Part shown: one piece after another, positions 21,695 through 33,653 of the stretch
Numbering within the stretch: position 1 is the first letter of the stretch
Layout of the letters: the number at the start of each line of letters is the position of its first letter
Assembly (NCBI GenBank): GCA_028095005.1
Contig: CM051459.1
Span: 116,285,431 to 116,349,430, forward strand
Origin: Rhynchospora pubera
Lineage: Eukaryota; Streptophyta; Magnoliopsida; Poales; Cyperaceae
DNA length: 64,000 nucleotides
Reading direction: 5' to 3'
The notes under the pieces: model-generated
What the model was told of the DNA's origin: nothing
Database searches by the model: none
The model's input: the letters and a program-made list of their open reading frames with translations, nothing else
Program-made: the position numbers and the translations under genes

Positions 21695-22087
21695 ATTAAT
21701 ATGCCAGAGTGCATATGGCTTTCTATGCACCACAAACTTTTTTTAGGGTATTTTTATAAATTGACAAATCTAATTTAATTTAACCAATTTAATCTACTTA
21801 TTGAAATCTCATAGCAAACAAATTTTTCAATTTTTGAGATTTTATTACTATTTTTTTTAAAACATGTTATTTTTGGAATGTTGTAAATAGTACAATATTC
21901 CAAAAATGACATGTTTTAAAAAATTCGAAAAAATAGTAATAAAATCTCAAAAATTGTAAAATTTGGTTTGCTATGAGATTTCAATATGTAGATTAGAATG
22001 GTTGAATTAAATTTGTCAATTTACAAAAATATTTTCGAAAAAGTCTGCGGTGTATAGAAAACCCTATGCACTATAGTGCATATTAAT
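21695..22087. mobile_element. Foldback miniature element, subfamily B (TAATATGCAC end), copy 1
   Basis: Inverted ends ATTAATATGC plus AGTGCAT...CTATGCACC. Inner arms pair through CAATTTAATCTACTTATTG and TTTTGAGATTTTATTACTAT with its inverse, around a central ATTTTTGGAATGTTGTA loop. It is the same family as 61265-61678, sharing ends, arms and loop. No target duplication could be fixed because the right flank is a T-run. Confidence 0.75.
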
Positions 22088-22568
22088 TTTTTTTTTTTAA
22101 AATTTATAAAAGTAATGCGAGTGCTCTAGCTTTGACGCGCTTGAAAAATTTCTCCACAAATAGTCAAATAATGTTGGCCTGTCATAGCATCCCAATTTAA
22201 AGATACTTATGAGTTATGATTCGTTATTTAACTCTTGTTCTCAAGTGGCGCAGTGGAAGTGTGGAACTCATTGAAACGAATAATTTTTTCCTTCTTATAA
22301 TAAGAGTAATGAACTGAGGTGAACAAAATTTTACAAGTTATTATATAAGAGTCTTTATAGAGTAGAGCTGGCAGAAATTTAGAATATATCACTGAAAGCC
22401 TCAAAATTATATAATAATTTTTCATACTTAGCTCATTTGGTCAAAATCAGTTCTTCCGATTGCAAGTAGCAATATATATATTTTTAATTCGCATAAATAG
22501 CAATCTAATAAACAAAAACTGAGACTTCATCTCATTTAATTTTTTATTTGTATGCAGCATAATTAGAC
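22088..22568. other. Spacer with a tRNA-Met-like scrap
   Basis: AGTGGCGCAGTGGAAGTGTG at 22244-22263 resembles the 5' part of plant initiator tRNA-Met (A box region), but the anticodon arm and B box are not seen. It may be the head of a degenerate SINE. No gene. Confidence 0.35.
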
Positions 22569-22754
22569 GGACCCGGATCCTCTGCGGGTTTATTTTAAAT
22601 CAGCACTGCAAGTTTTTCGGTGATGACCGTTCGATTTAATCTCGACGAGTAGATTTTCATAGACCGCACAAATTTCGACGAATTTGGTACTAATCACAGA
22701 CATCTATTATCGATCGGATGGCTACGGATTAAAAACCCGCAGAGGATTTCGTTC
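22569..22754. mobile_element. Mini element with 11-bp flanking repeat, GGACCCGGATCC end
   Basis: The perfect repeat CATAATTAGAC flanks it (22558-22568 and 22755-22765). Ends share GATCCTCTGCGGGTT with an inverted AACCCGCAGAGGAT. Left end GGACCCGGATCC resembles GGACCCGAATCC of the element at 3643. Ends about 190 bp before the SNI1 start codon, so it may lie in the SNI1 promoter or leader. Confidence 0.7.
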
Positions 22755-22943
22755 CATAATTAGACAATCCGAATCAAACGAACCCTACAATCAAGTCTGC
22801 GCTTTTCACCTTCCCATCCAAACCCTTATCGCCGATTTGGCGGGAAAGAAAGGCGCCATTCCCATCTCTCTTTTGTTAAAAGAAAACCGTAATCTACTAT
22901 CATTGCATTTTTTATTTCGCAAGCGAAGGAAGAATTCGGATTG

Positions 22944-25900
22944 ATGGATAATTCAAAGGTGCGCAGTCAGGGGTTTGAGGAGAACACCATGGCGCTTCTC
23001 GATTCGTCTGGCATCAAGGATTCGCGAGATATCCACGACGATCGTACTACACTTAAGACTTCTGTTCTCTCTTTGAATACACTAATTTGTCTTTCTCTTT
23101 CTGAAATTTAACACTTAATTATTTCGATAATTGTAGGAATCGCTTTCTTAGAAGCTGTTCGATGGAGTTATCTGGATTGCGATTCCAACAGGCCTCCTTC
23201 TTGGTACGGGACAACTAATCATGTTAACACGACTAATTGAGCGATATTTGTGTATAAATGTTACCAAATTTAGTTCATGAAATTGCTGATTTTCTCTCTT
23301 TTTTTTTCAAAGGAATATGTATGATGCAACGTTTAAGATGCTTAGAGGCAGTAAATCTCTCGAGTTGGTGATTGCTAGTTTCCAACTCTTAACTGAGTTG
23401 AATAAGGTGCATTTCATAACTTTATTACATCATTATTATGCAAATTGCTAGTCGGTCCCTTCTTTTTTGACAAATAATATATTTCTACTTTTGCCTGTTG
23501 TCGTCGGCCCCCTTTTTTCATATAATAAGGATAAGGATATGCAGTTTGTAAATGTGTCCTGCATAATTTTTCAAATTAAGCATTTTTAGGGGCAATATAG
23601 AACTGAGCACCTAAACAACCTTTTCTTATCCTTATTTTACATTTTTTTATGCAATTTGAATTTGATTAATCTCTCTAAAAGTTTGTTTCCTGCAGAAATT
23701 CCCAAGAACTTATTTGTTGAATGAAGTTGAATATCCAGATATCTTCGTAAACAATGAGGTAAAATGACTAATTGATGGCATGATTTAAAATACTAAGTAT
23801 TTCAGATAAGATGTCTTGTATCCTATATATCGGTGAAAATAAGAGCAGTTGTTCTCTTTTATAGGCTTGGTCACCATTTGTTCTTGGCACTGAGGGCATC
23901 CATGTGGAAGGCAGTAAAATCACAACCGATCTTCTTGATCCAGCGGTAAGTAAGAGGTTGAAATTATATCATATTATATTAACAAGAGTATTTCTGTCCC
24001 ATCCCCCCCCCCTCCCCCCACCAGTAATAGAAAGGAAATAAGATGAATATGGAGCAGGTTTGGAGAGAGTTACCTCAGAATCAAAAGAGACTTAACATAT
24101 CTCCTTATTATTGGATGAGAGATGCATTTTCTTCTATTAATTATTATGTCTAAAATGACTTCTGTTTATTAGAGGAATTATGAGCCACCTGTCTGGTAAT
24201 AGTTTTTACCATTCTGAAGGGTTTTGCTAGTTTGGTGGATGGCATTGCTCAAGATTTCAATCACACTGGTTTTGAGTTGGGAATTGAGGCAAGTGCATTT
24301 GTCCATTTCATCTCCAAATTGGTCCTTTTTCATAAACTCTTATAGACAAGCTTCCTTTTATAAATTTTTTTTGTTTTATCTAGCCTTTGCAGAACATGCT
24401 ATTGTTTCAGTATCTTGTTGAAGTTCTTGAGGCAGATTTCATAACTCGTCAAATTTTATACAAAGGTAAAGAATTGTTACTGATGTTATGACTTCTAACT
24501 CAGTGATTGGTGAGTACTAATTGGTATCCCTTTATTGATTTGAACCCTTCTCTTTGTTGATTTGAAACCTAGGAGGCTTGGCTTGGGTATTCAATGGGTA
24601 TATAGCACTTTAGCTAGTGACCTTTGCTTAGATTATGGAGTTATTGAGCCTAGGGCTTATTTAGTTTAATGACCCTAACCATTTTTTTGTAGTCAGGGAA
24701 GTTGTATTAGGTTTCCTTTTATTCTTATGTGTAGAAACACCTCATTATTGGCATTTATCCGAGATAATTGTATCTAGGAAAAAAAGTTCTATGAAATGCC
24801 TAATTTCCTGTGGAATATGTTTTTCCCTTGGACAATTTTGTCCCTTAACTTAGCACACAAACGATGCTTATTTGAATCTTTATCCATAAATAATGGATTG
24901 GTTTTGTTTTTTAGAGAAAGAGATGAAGAGTAACTGGCAAAAAAAGAACTATAACAAATATCATTTTTTTCTTTTTCTAACCGAGTGTAGTATTGAACTA
25001 TTGAACAAGTTCAGAGATGTTATTTTTTATTGTTCTAAAACCTAAAGTGTGGTAATGTTAGTTCTGGGTGATATTGCATATATCCCAAATCCTGGTATGA
25101 TGTTCTGCTATTCTGATAATAGTGGGTACCATTTGCCAAAAAACCCACTGAAAAAACTTCTAATAATGCATTAAATAACTTTTTAACAGAGTCGCTTAAT
25201 TGGATCCTTTTCAGGGAGTCTATGCTCAACATGCTTCTGGTATGGTCTTCTAGGACTTTGAAAGTATATTATAGGATTTAGCAATATTACTTTACAGTTT
25301 TTAATACTGTATTTTTTTTTCTTACCTGTTAAAGGGGTCAAGAAAGATCCACCACAAAAATTTAGTCAAGACATGCATGGCCATAATCATCAGAAGATCC
25401 TACCACCAAATTTTGGAAGAAGATTGTAAAATATCAACAGATGAGTTTAATGTCCCTTTAGCAACTGCCTTGAAGGAGGTGAAGAGAAAAATGAATATTG
25501 ATATGAAGAAGTTTTTGACATTGGTGAGATTCATTTTAATGCATTGAAGTGTTGTATTATTATTTATTTCATTTTCACAGGTTAGTTTTTTGATGGTTTA
25601 TTAGATTATGGACCTTGATTTGGTGAGAAGGCAAGCAGATTCACTAGGAGCTACATCACGAATTGATGGTACTAGGTAAGTTTCATCTACTTATTATAGT
25701 GATTTTTCTTATCCCAATAAAAAGAAAATCTAATCATATTAAACTTATATTTATTCTTACATTTTATCTTTCCATAAAGCAGGAGCTCTGCCTTAGAGAT
25801 CATCTTGGATGAGTTGACTTACAATATTCATGATTTGTCCCCTTTTCTAATGGTTATTGCTCTCTCAATTTGATTATAGCTTAATGTCTCTAATGTTAAG

Positions 25901-26901
25901 CTCTTAGATAGAAGAATGAAATAACTTGGTCAGCTTTAACGCAAGATTTTCAATCCATAAACCTAATTAAACCAATAATTTATAAGCTGCAGTCAGCTTC
26001 AAATTAATGAGATTGCTTGGAATTTGACTCCTCTTTATATTACTGTAGGCTTTCTCTGAACCTAAATGGAAGTTGGAGGTCATTTTGCAATACTTGTCAA
26101 AGTACTGTATGAAGGTATGCACAACAACATGCTTTGCATATTACCAAATGTTTAACTTCTGCATGTTTATGTGTTCTCTTTTGTCTAGGCATCAGTTCGT
26201 ACAAGGAGAGCAAATATTCCCAATGAAATAACAGTGGATTCTGTCTTATCGAATTTTTCTACCACTGTTAATGCTAAAACTATTGCAAAAAAGATCAGTT
26301 CAGGCATCTTCCAAATGCTGTTGGCTCATCTTTTTCAGGTAGCGTTGCATATAGACCTGACTTTCTATTGCTACATACTCTGATTTAATGATTAAACAAT
26401 ATCCTTACAAATAATTTTGTTCTTAAAGGCTTGTTTATCAATACAAGAAGATAACTGTACTGATAATTCAACCAAGAAGACTGGAAACACACTTTCTGAA
26501 ATATCTAAGAAGTTTGTTTTTGCAATCCAGAATCTCAGAGAAACTGAAGAGTAAGTAGCAAAAAGTGTTCTTGCACAGTGCATTACTTTATTTTTCTTCT
26601 TGTTTTTTTTTTACTTTGTAATTACTAAACTTAAATTCGTCCATGTTTTAGTGGCCTCCAATTTAACTACTAAAATGTTTTAATAAATTAATTGATAAAA
26701 AAATTGCTAAGAATCTTCCTAAAGGTTATCAATTCAATCCCACTTGGGTACTAGCTATGGGGTTGAACTTTTCACATCTCAATCTGGTTTGATACTCGTT
26801 CTTGTAGGGGACTGGAGATCGTGTCATTTGTGAAAGAAGCTTTGTTTACTGCTACATTACTTGCTGGAAAAATAGGAAACGATGATATGCTGATCCAATG
26901 A
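22944..26901 (+). CDS. SNI1: SNI1, SMC5/6-associated repressor of SAR genes
   Basis: Fifteen exons: 22944-23043, 23137-23203, 23313-23406, 23696-23758, 23865-23945, 24220-24288, 24393-24465, 25190-25239, 25335-25523, 25605-25675, 25783-25852, 26049-26114, 26189-26338, 26429-26550, 26808-26901; 452 residues (Arabidopsis protein about 432). Diagnostic blocks: DSRD near the start, MYDATFKMLRG, SLELVIASFQLLTEL, AWSPF, LNWILFRESMLNMLL, SALEIILDELTY, EPKWKLEVILQYL, VRTRRANIP and FVKEALFTATLLAGK. SNI1 is a helical, armadillo-like nuclear protein known as suppressor of npr1-1; it is a subunit of the SMC5/6 complex and restrains immune-gene expression and the DNA-damage response. Intron 6 has a GC donor (GAG|GCAAGT). 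The exon 7 acceptor could instead be 24384, adding three residues in frame. A broken copy lies at 56034-58381. Confidence 0.9.
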
Positions 26902-27880
26902 CATGTATTAGTACTAGCACTGTGTTTTTTTTCCTTTTTCTTGGCAAAACAACCCATGGTCGTTAGTATCATTTGTGGCGGAAATTTAATATTTCCCCCC
27001 CTGATTGATATTGTCTTTAATTTTGTGAATACTAGCATTTTGGTATATGCAGCCGGTCATTGCATTTATATTTCCCCCCCTGATTGATATTGTCTTTAAT
27101 TTTGTGAATACTAGCATTTTTGTATACGCAGCCGGTCATTGCATAAATGCAACCTAGGAGAATATAAAATTATGAACATCATACTAATTTGTTTTGTGAA
27201 CACAACAGATGTATTTATAAGGAATGCTAATTCCGTTTGGCTGGAGAAGTATATTCACTAGTTTTACCAATGTTTTAATCTGCCGTTAGCAAGTTGTAGA
27301 CGGTTGATGACTATATAGTCATGTATAAGCGGGCGTTGATGCATATATGTTAGGCTGTGTGAATGTATGCTGATTAAAGTTTGAAATTAAAATTTTTAGA
27401 AAACTTAATCAAATGGAGAAATGCATTAAATATTAATATGATTTTATTTTGTAAATGATAGAATCAGATCCTGAGCTTTCTTTCTTTAGTTAAAACCATT
27501 GCAATATGTCTGTACACTTGAAAAGGCTGGAAAATACTTTTTGGTTCTTGCAGAAAGAATTTGCCTCCGATGATATTAGCACAACTCTAATAGAAAATGT
27601 ATTTCTCATTCACACCGTATTGACCATATCAAAAGGTATATCATTGAATATTTGAAATGCGTATTTTGGAAAATTCCTTATTTCATCCATTGTTTTAAAA
27701 AACGGACATGGAATTTGTAGTACGAAAGCAGACGAATCGCTGATAAAAAGTAAATTCCTCAAACAAAAAAAAGTTCCATCCCAGACCCACTGGGCAATGG
27801 TACTTGGTACAGTACAAGAGTCACAAGCTGTTACCCAGTGAATAAAAATGTATCATTCTTCAAATTCTCATATATACCAA
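26902..27880. other. Convergent spacer, SNI1 / MATH-BTB
   Basis: Holds both 3' UTRs. At 26991-27148 a 79-bp unit starting ATTTCCCCCCCTGATTG is present twice in tandem. This whole spacer, except the second unit, reappears downstream of the SNI1 copy (58382-59282). Confidence 0.6.
26991..27148. repeat. 79-bp tandem duplication downstream of SNI1
   Basis: Two nearly identical units, 26991-27069 and 27070-27148, each with the C-run, CTGATTGATATTGTC and GCCGGTCATTGCAT. The homologous place near 58561-58640 has one unit only. Confidence 0.85.
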
Positions 27881-28906
27881 CTATGATTTCGCCCTAGTGA
27901 ACCTTCTCAGCTCTTCCCAAAGAGATGGATCAGCTCGGGCCAACTGTATATAGCCATCTGTAAATGCTACTTCTCTGAAATTATCCTGTCTCGAAGCGAA
28001 TTCAAGACAAGCTATTTTAAGTTTAGTGAAGTAGTGCTGCTCCGCGAACATTAGAACATCCATGACTATATCAGAAGAGAGATTTTTAATTAGATACCCC
28101 TCGCACTTTGCTATCAACCCTTCCACTGCATATCTGTCAGCAGCTGCTTGTATATGCTGAGTCATTACAAATGTGGCCTGATCAGTGTCTCTCTCATTGT
28201 CGAGTGAACCGTTGTATATAAAGCGAATCAAAGCCCTGAAAACTTCCGGTTTCATTTCTTCTATCCTTATGCATTCACTCTTTGCTTCAGCCATATGGCC
28301 GAATAGCTCTGCCTTAAACACAGGAGATTGGGAGCCGAGAATAACCCTATGAGCAGATATAATCTCTCCTTCGACATCAAAATTCACATCAGTCATCTCC
28401 CCATTCTCCCATAGCTTGCTAATATTCTCTTTCAAATTACCAATTGGAACACGTGGCACCCCATGGCAATCTTGTCCCAAAATTTTTATGAAACAAAGGA
28501 TTTGAAAACAGCCATCTTCAGTCAGGTATACTTGCTCTAGAGTGGTTCTTCTTATGAAAAGATGCAGACCACAGTTGGACCTGACACCCCTGAACTTTCC
28601 ATAAAAATTTCTTTGCAGCGGCTCGGATAATCTTTTGCCCATGATTGATAAGGTAAAAGACACATAAAGATTTCTGTAATCACTCATAAGCTGAAGAAAG
28701 AGACCAACGTTGTCATCATCATCATCCTTACGGGAACCTTTAGGGTAGCAGCGAATAATCCAACTGTAACCCCCTGATTTAAATGTAGGACTGTTGATGC
28801 ACTGACTGTTGCTCAAATCCTTTGTTTCATTGTAATTGACACGGAATCTGTGAGCTGACCCGTGAGTGCTCATAATAGTTGTCTCATCGACGCAATTCGA
28901 AATCAT
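27881..28906 (-). CDS. MATH-BTB protein (BPM-like CUL3 adaptor)
   Basis: One unbroken 341-codon exon. A divergent MATH/TRAF domain covers about 15-145 (AHRFRVNYN, FKSGGYSWIIRCYPKG, LYVSFTLSI). A BTB/POZ domain covers about 165-275 (MTDVNFDVEG, SAHRVILGSQSPVFKAELFG, FRALIRFIYNGSL). A BACK-type helical tail runs 280-338. Such proteins bind CUL3 through BTB and substrates through MATH for ubiquitin-dependent turnover. The start could be Met1 (28906) or Met12; an AG acceptor-like site with preceding T-rich DNA at about 28943 suggests an intron in the leader. A run of five Asp (61-65) is a local oddity. It points towards SNI1. No frame damage, so likely functional, although single-exon divergent MATH-BTB genes often belong to fast-evolving expansions. 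Confidence 0.88.
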   Translation of the reverse strand: MISNCVDETTIMSTHGSAHRFRVNYNETKDLSNSQCINSPTFKSGGYSWIIRCYPKGSRKDDDDDNVGLFLQLMSDYRNLYVSFTLSIMGKRLSEPLQRNFYGKFRGVRSNCGLHLFIRRTTLEQVYLTEDGCFQILCFIKILGQDCHGVPRVPIGNLKENISKLWENGEMTDVNFDVEGEIISAHRVILGSQSPVFKAELFGHMAEAKSECIRIEEMKPEVFRALIRFIYNGSLDNERDTDQATFVMTQHIQAAADRYAVEGLIAKCEGYLIKNLSSDIVMDVLMFAEQHYFTKLKIACLEFASRQDNFREVAFTDGYIQLARADPSLWEELRRFTRAKS

Positions 28907-30997
28907 CTTGTTGCGTGAAATGCCACAACATTCTGGAGCAACCTGTAATTTGAATTAATTATTGATGTTTGCATGCACCAAGTTCCGCAAGGAAAATTAT
29001 AAAAAATAATAGCTAATTCTGACCAAGTGACCAAAAATTGGCAAAATGTTTGTTCAAATCATTCTAACGTTTGACAGGAATGAAAGAAATTTTAAAGAGA
29101 ATCTGGGCTACCAAGTACCAAGGATTACAAGAAAAGGAGAAAAAGATATTAGATTAATGAATAATTCATAAATTTCTTGCTTAATTAGAGCTAACCGTGC
29201 ATTTATGGAGGAAACTGATCATGATTGCCACTAAATTAACGTTCCAATAAGTTGGAAACGTCCTGCAGTAAAACAAAACAATTAAAAAAATTCAAATTAT
29301 TTCCTCGTCGCCAAATTGTTAAAGATATCTGTAACCTTTGCCTACGACTCGCACTAAATTGTGCAGGTGGTAAAGAAAAGAGGAGATTTATTACCTGTAG
29401 TAAAATATAAAACCCATTCGTAAAACCAAGTTGCCTAGAAACGTTATATATTATAGTTTGTAGAAACAATTTGGAAAAAAAGCACATGTAGGGTTGTAGA
29501 CTCACCAAGGATGAAATCAGGTGCGCGTTCCTAGACTCTAGTTGAACTCAACTTTTTTGTTTTTACTCTATAGAAGCGAGACAGCAAAATTATAAGACCC
29601 CGTGGGGTATACCGCTAGCCCGCCCAAGGAGAAGAAACAAAGGCAGAATGCTCTTTTTAGAATTCTAAAAAATATCTAGTTTCCAATTAAAACCTGCTAC
29701 TTTGGATATACACGAAAATAAGGATATAAATTATTTGGTAGCGTTAAAAATATCGCACAAATCAAATTAAAAAAATATTTGGAAACAATAAATTAGTCGT
29801 TATCCATGCTAACTTATAAAAACACCAATTTAAGGTAAAAAGTTGTAATTGAAGGATGTATATAATTCATAATATACACACTACCGCAAAAAGGCCCTTA
29901 GCACCGCGTAATTTACACCAGTTATTGTAAACATTGTTATTCGCAAGGTATTTTTTTCCCTTACTTTTCCCTACAACACAAGGTTATCAGGTTAACTATG
30001 TCATGAGTAACATAACAAAATATATTTTTATTTACTGCACAGATGTATAGCTATGAGCTAATTACAATCTTTCTAATATCATAATGAATTCCAAGCCAAT
30101 AAATTTCCATGGCAAGAATCTGGCTTAATCGTTATTTGACTTCAGTGAGACTATCTCTGAACCAAGAACTCCAATCGTCCGAGAAAATATGCAAAACAAA
30201 TGTATAGAATGAGAATATATCTCAGTACGGATTTTAGTTCCAATTACACATATCATTGTACGAATCCGAGTTCCGAAATTCATACTCGTAAGTCGTAAAC
30301 AATAGTAACATCATTTAATTGAAAGAAATATTTTAATGAACAATTGAACAATACAAAAACAATCATAGTGCAGACTCTGAGTAGGATTAGTACCGTTGGT
30401 ATAAACCGAAACAGACTGATCACCGACATGCTACAATATGCAATGTACAAATATGCCTGAAATCAAGCATAACAGTTTAGATTATTATAATAACACTCAG
30501 ATTCTTACGGTCGGTCAGAATCAGGAAGAACATTTCCCTAGTACTACAAGTCATGCATAATGGTATTGAACAGACAAACAGAATGAAACATGCAGTAATT
30601 GCCGTGCTAATAATCCTGGCCGGGTTGGTGGCCAAACCTATCACCCGAGAGTGAAACAATACATCAAATCATAAGTTATGCCATATAGTATGGTTTCCCT
30701 TTGAATGTTTTGGTTTCGTTTAAGATCCAATTCTTATATCACAAATGTAATAAATAATCATTTTATTTGAAACCATTTCAGTCCTTTCAGCCAGACTACC
30801 ATAGTTGTAAATAACAATCGAATAGTCAATTGTCAGCTGAATTGAATTTGGTCAAAAGGCCAATTATCAATATGTAGTTTTATTGTATTTCAGGGTTACT
30901 ATCAACTACATGATTTCAATTAAGTGCAAAGTTTTATTGTATTTCAGGGTTACTATCAACTACATGATTTCAATTAAGTGCAAAGTTAAAGAATATT
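28907..30997. other. MATH-BTB upstream region and spacer
   Basis: Possible 5' leader intron of the MATH-BTB gene just above 28943. Otherwise AT-rich. A 55-bp block containing CAGGGTTACTATCAACTACA is tandem-duplicated at about 30880-30989. Small frames at 29236-29508 and 30477-30659 show no family resemblance. Confidence 0.45.
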
Positions 30998-31146
30998 GTC
31001 TCCGTTTGGATGCGTTGAGAAGAAGTAGGAAGAAGAAAGAAGGAAAGAAAAAAAGTTTATAAACAATTAAAATTCTTCACAAAGTTACACACTTCTCAAT
31101 ACTTCTTCCCTTTTTCCCTTCTTTCCACACCTATTCAAACGGAGCC
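30998..31146. mobile_element. Miniature element, GGCTCCGTTTGGAT family, copy 2
   Basis: Ends GTCTCCGTTTGGAT and inverted TTCAAACGGAGCC; 3-bp flank ATT on both sides (30995-30997, 31147-31149). Inside is the same GAAGAAG / CTTCTTCCC foldback with TTCACAAAGTTACACACTTC, also found in copies 1 and 3. Confidence 0.75.
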
Positions 31147-32484
31147 ATTGTTCAACATGCCATGTATGAATTTAAAATACCGAATTTGAGTTTTAACAAA
31201 GTTTTCGTGTAAATCCGCACCTGTACCAACTTCTTTAATCCCGTTAGTAGTCGTTCATGTTTAACACGTATAAAGTATAAACAATTAAAAATAATCTAAC
31301 GACTATCAAAGACCTTTAAAGGAAAGTTTGAGTCATCTGTTTCGAATAGTTATTGGTTTACTGGAGGGTGTCCTAAACTACTATCCAGATGTTTTTCTCG
31401 GTTCTGTTGCTCATCAAACTTAGCCAACTATAGATAACTATTTTATAAATTCTTACTCTTGTATATTTATTAATGTTACTCCAGACCAGATATTTTAGTG
31501 CATAACCTTCATATCTTATTACTAATGTTGTTACTTATATCAAGATATTTGATCCGGGACGGAACGAAGTGGACTCCAAAGTGTGCTTGGCATATTTCAA
31601 TTTTTCAAAAAATTCCTTATAAATTTAAAAATTATATATCATTTCTTAAAATTTTTTAAAATTTCTTATTTGACACACCCTAAAAACTAAAAAAATTCCA
31701 TACTATAATATTTCACCTCCTCCATTTGAGAATCCTAGTTCCGACTTGATCTGATCCGTTATTTTTCAATCATTCCATTGTTGTTGTCATTGTTATTGGC
31801 AATATTATTATGAGCAAGGTTCTGCTGCCACCATTCTTTGGTGCCACAAGTTGCCAAAACTTCATATTTTATCAATATTTAAAATTTTTTAAATACAAAT
31901 GCTAAATATTTTATCAATATTTAAAATTTTTTAAATACAAATGCTAAATCTAAATCCTTAATTTAACGAACGATGTATTTCTATATAAGTTTTATAAAAT
32001 TTGGAATCAGTTTGATAATCGATCAAGTAGTCAATAAATGAACGAAACTAGTTATTTATGACACATTAATTCTAATACATTCATCATTTTGTTTCCTGTT
32101 ATAATTAGAACATGTGTACTTTTTCACAGCATACCAAATACTTAATTAACGTAAAAGTTGTTTACACTCTTCAGGTGCAATTGTTTACAATATTTCCTTG
32201 AAGTTTTATAAGTATAATAGGGATAACCAATAGCTTGGTTTGGGTATAGCTCACAAAATCCCGAAGTAATAAATAGATAATTTCGGAATTTGAAACCCCG
32301 ATGTTGGATTTCTGTATTCTGAATATTTCATTTAGGTCCTACTTTCATCATTTCTACACACATATAACATATATATAGGAATATTTAAACAAAAATAAAT
32401 TAATTATATATATAAATAAATAAGTGCACACATATATTTTAGAGTTGATATTATATAAAAATATAAATGTAATATTATTATATA
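31147..32484. other. Spacer with a tandem duplication and a foldback half-copy
   Basis: A 42-bp unit containing TCAATATTTAAAATTTTTTA occurs twice in tandem at about 31866-31949. 31970-32095 resembles one arm of the subfamily A foldback elements at 3845 and 4262 (ATATAAGTTTTATAAAATTT, GTCAATAAATGAACGAA). No gene seen. Confidence 0.5.
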
Positions 32485-32890
32485 GAGAAAGCCTTCAATC
32501 AAAGCGCTTTGACCGGAGTCCCGGTTAAACCCCGTCAAATGTCAATTTTGAAAATTCAAATGACCAATCCGAACTGTCAAATATGATCTCCATATTGAAA
32601 TCTCCTTACCGACCAAAATTTTCATTTTTTTTTGAAATTTTTAAGTATTTTTTTCGGATTTTCAAAAATCGTTAATCTAATTTGTTTTGAACCCTACAAA
32701 AATTGTTGTTTTTGAAAATCCGAAAAAAATACTTAAAAATTTCAAAAAAATGAAAATTTTGGTCGGCAAGGAGATTTCAATATTGAGATCATATTTGACG
32801 ATTCGGATCGGTCATTTGAACTTTCAAATTTGAGAACTGACGGGGTTTAACCGGAACTCCGGTCAAAGCGCTTTGATTGAATCCTTTCTC
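32485..32890. mobile_element. Foldback miniature element, subfamily B (GAGAAAG end), 10-bp target copies
   Basis: Ends GAGAAAG then TTCAATCAAAGCGCTTTGAC, perfectly mirrored at the right. A 10-bp direct repeat TTATTATATA flanks it (32475-32484 and 32891-32900), although the AT-rich site makes the length uncertain (9 or 10). Inner arms AAATGACCAATCCGAACTG, GATCTCCATATTGAAATCTC and CGACCAAAATTTTCA pair with their inverses around a TTGAACC loop. A 9-10 bp target duplication would suit Mutator-like transposition. Confidence 0.8.
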
Positions 32891-32940
32891 TTATTATATA
32901 TCATATGTATATTAACTATTAAGTTCATGTATGTGTATAC

Positions 32941-32945
<5 letters not shown>

Positions 32946-32983
<38 letters not shown>
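32946..32983. repeat. (TA)n microsatellite
   Basis: Uninterrupted TA dinucleotide run of about 38 bp just left of the next foldback element. Confidence 0.95.
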
Positions 32984-32984
<1 letters not shown>

Positions 32985-32985
<1 letters not shown>

Positions 32986-33377
32986 AATTTTGCTATGGTG
33001 AGTTGCAACTCACCAACAGGTCCGTGAGTCACGCTCAAAATTCTGAAATTTAGTTCAAAATGACCGATCCAAACTGTCTAATACGCTCTTCTTATTGAAA
33101 TCTCCATGCAGACCAAATTTTATATTTTTTCAAAATTTTTAAGCATTTTTTGAAATTTTAGAAAATCATTAATCTAATTAGTTTTGAACCATTCAAAAAT
33201 AGCAGTTTTTAAAAATCAGAAATAAATACTTAAAAATTTAAAAAAATATAAAATTTGGTTTGCATGGAGATTTCAATAGAGAGATCGTATTAGATGGTTT
33301 GGATCGATCGTTTTGGACTAAATTTCAGAATTTTGAACGCGACTCACGGACCCTTTGGTGAGTTGCAAGCAAAACTC
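32985..33377. mobile_element. Foldback miniature element, subfamily B (GARTTTTGC end)
   Basis: Ends GAATTTTGCT and inverted GAGTTTTGCT; next pair GGTGAGTTGCAACTCACC / GGTGAGTTGCAAG and GGTCCGTGAGTC. Inner arms AAAATGACCGATCCAAACTG, TTGAAATCTCCATGCAGACC and AATTTTATA are shared with the element 95 bp upstream although the outer ends are unrelated. No clear target duplication. Confidence 0.7.
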
Positions 33378-33485
33378 TCTCTCTATATATATATATTACG
33401 TGTGTAAATATGGAAAAAGTAGGGACCCAAATGAAAATTTATTAAAAAAAAACAGAAACAAAACTTCCGTCTTTAAGAGTCCGAA

Positions 33486-33653
33486 GGGGCCGTTTGGATC
33501 ACTTAGGAATTTGGGAAATTTGAGAAAGTTGCAATTTTTAGGAATAAATTTATTGGGAAGTGTGGAACTTTGTGAAGAGTTTCGATTGTTTATAATAAAT
33601 TTATGGTAGGAAGATGAAATTTCCCAAATTCCTTGGAAAATCCAAACAGCCCC
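33486..33653. mobile_element. Miniature element, GGGGCCGTTTGGAT end
   Basis: Ends GGGGCCGTTTGGAT and inverted GGGGCTGTTTGGAT; 3-bp flank GAA (33483-33485 and 33654-33656). Halves pair as GGAATTTGGGAAATTT and AAATTTCCCAAATTCC. Length 168 bp. Probably a cousin of the GGCTCCGTTTGGAT family. Confidence 0.75.

Noticed and set aside
29236..29508. 90-codon minus-strand frame upstream of MATH-BTB
   Set aside because: No family resemblance and it ends within likely leader or intron sequence; could not be joined to the MATH-BTB exon.
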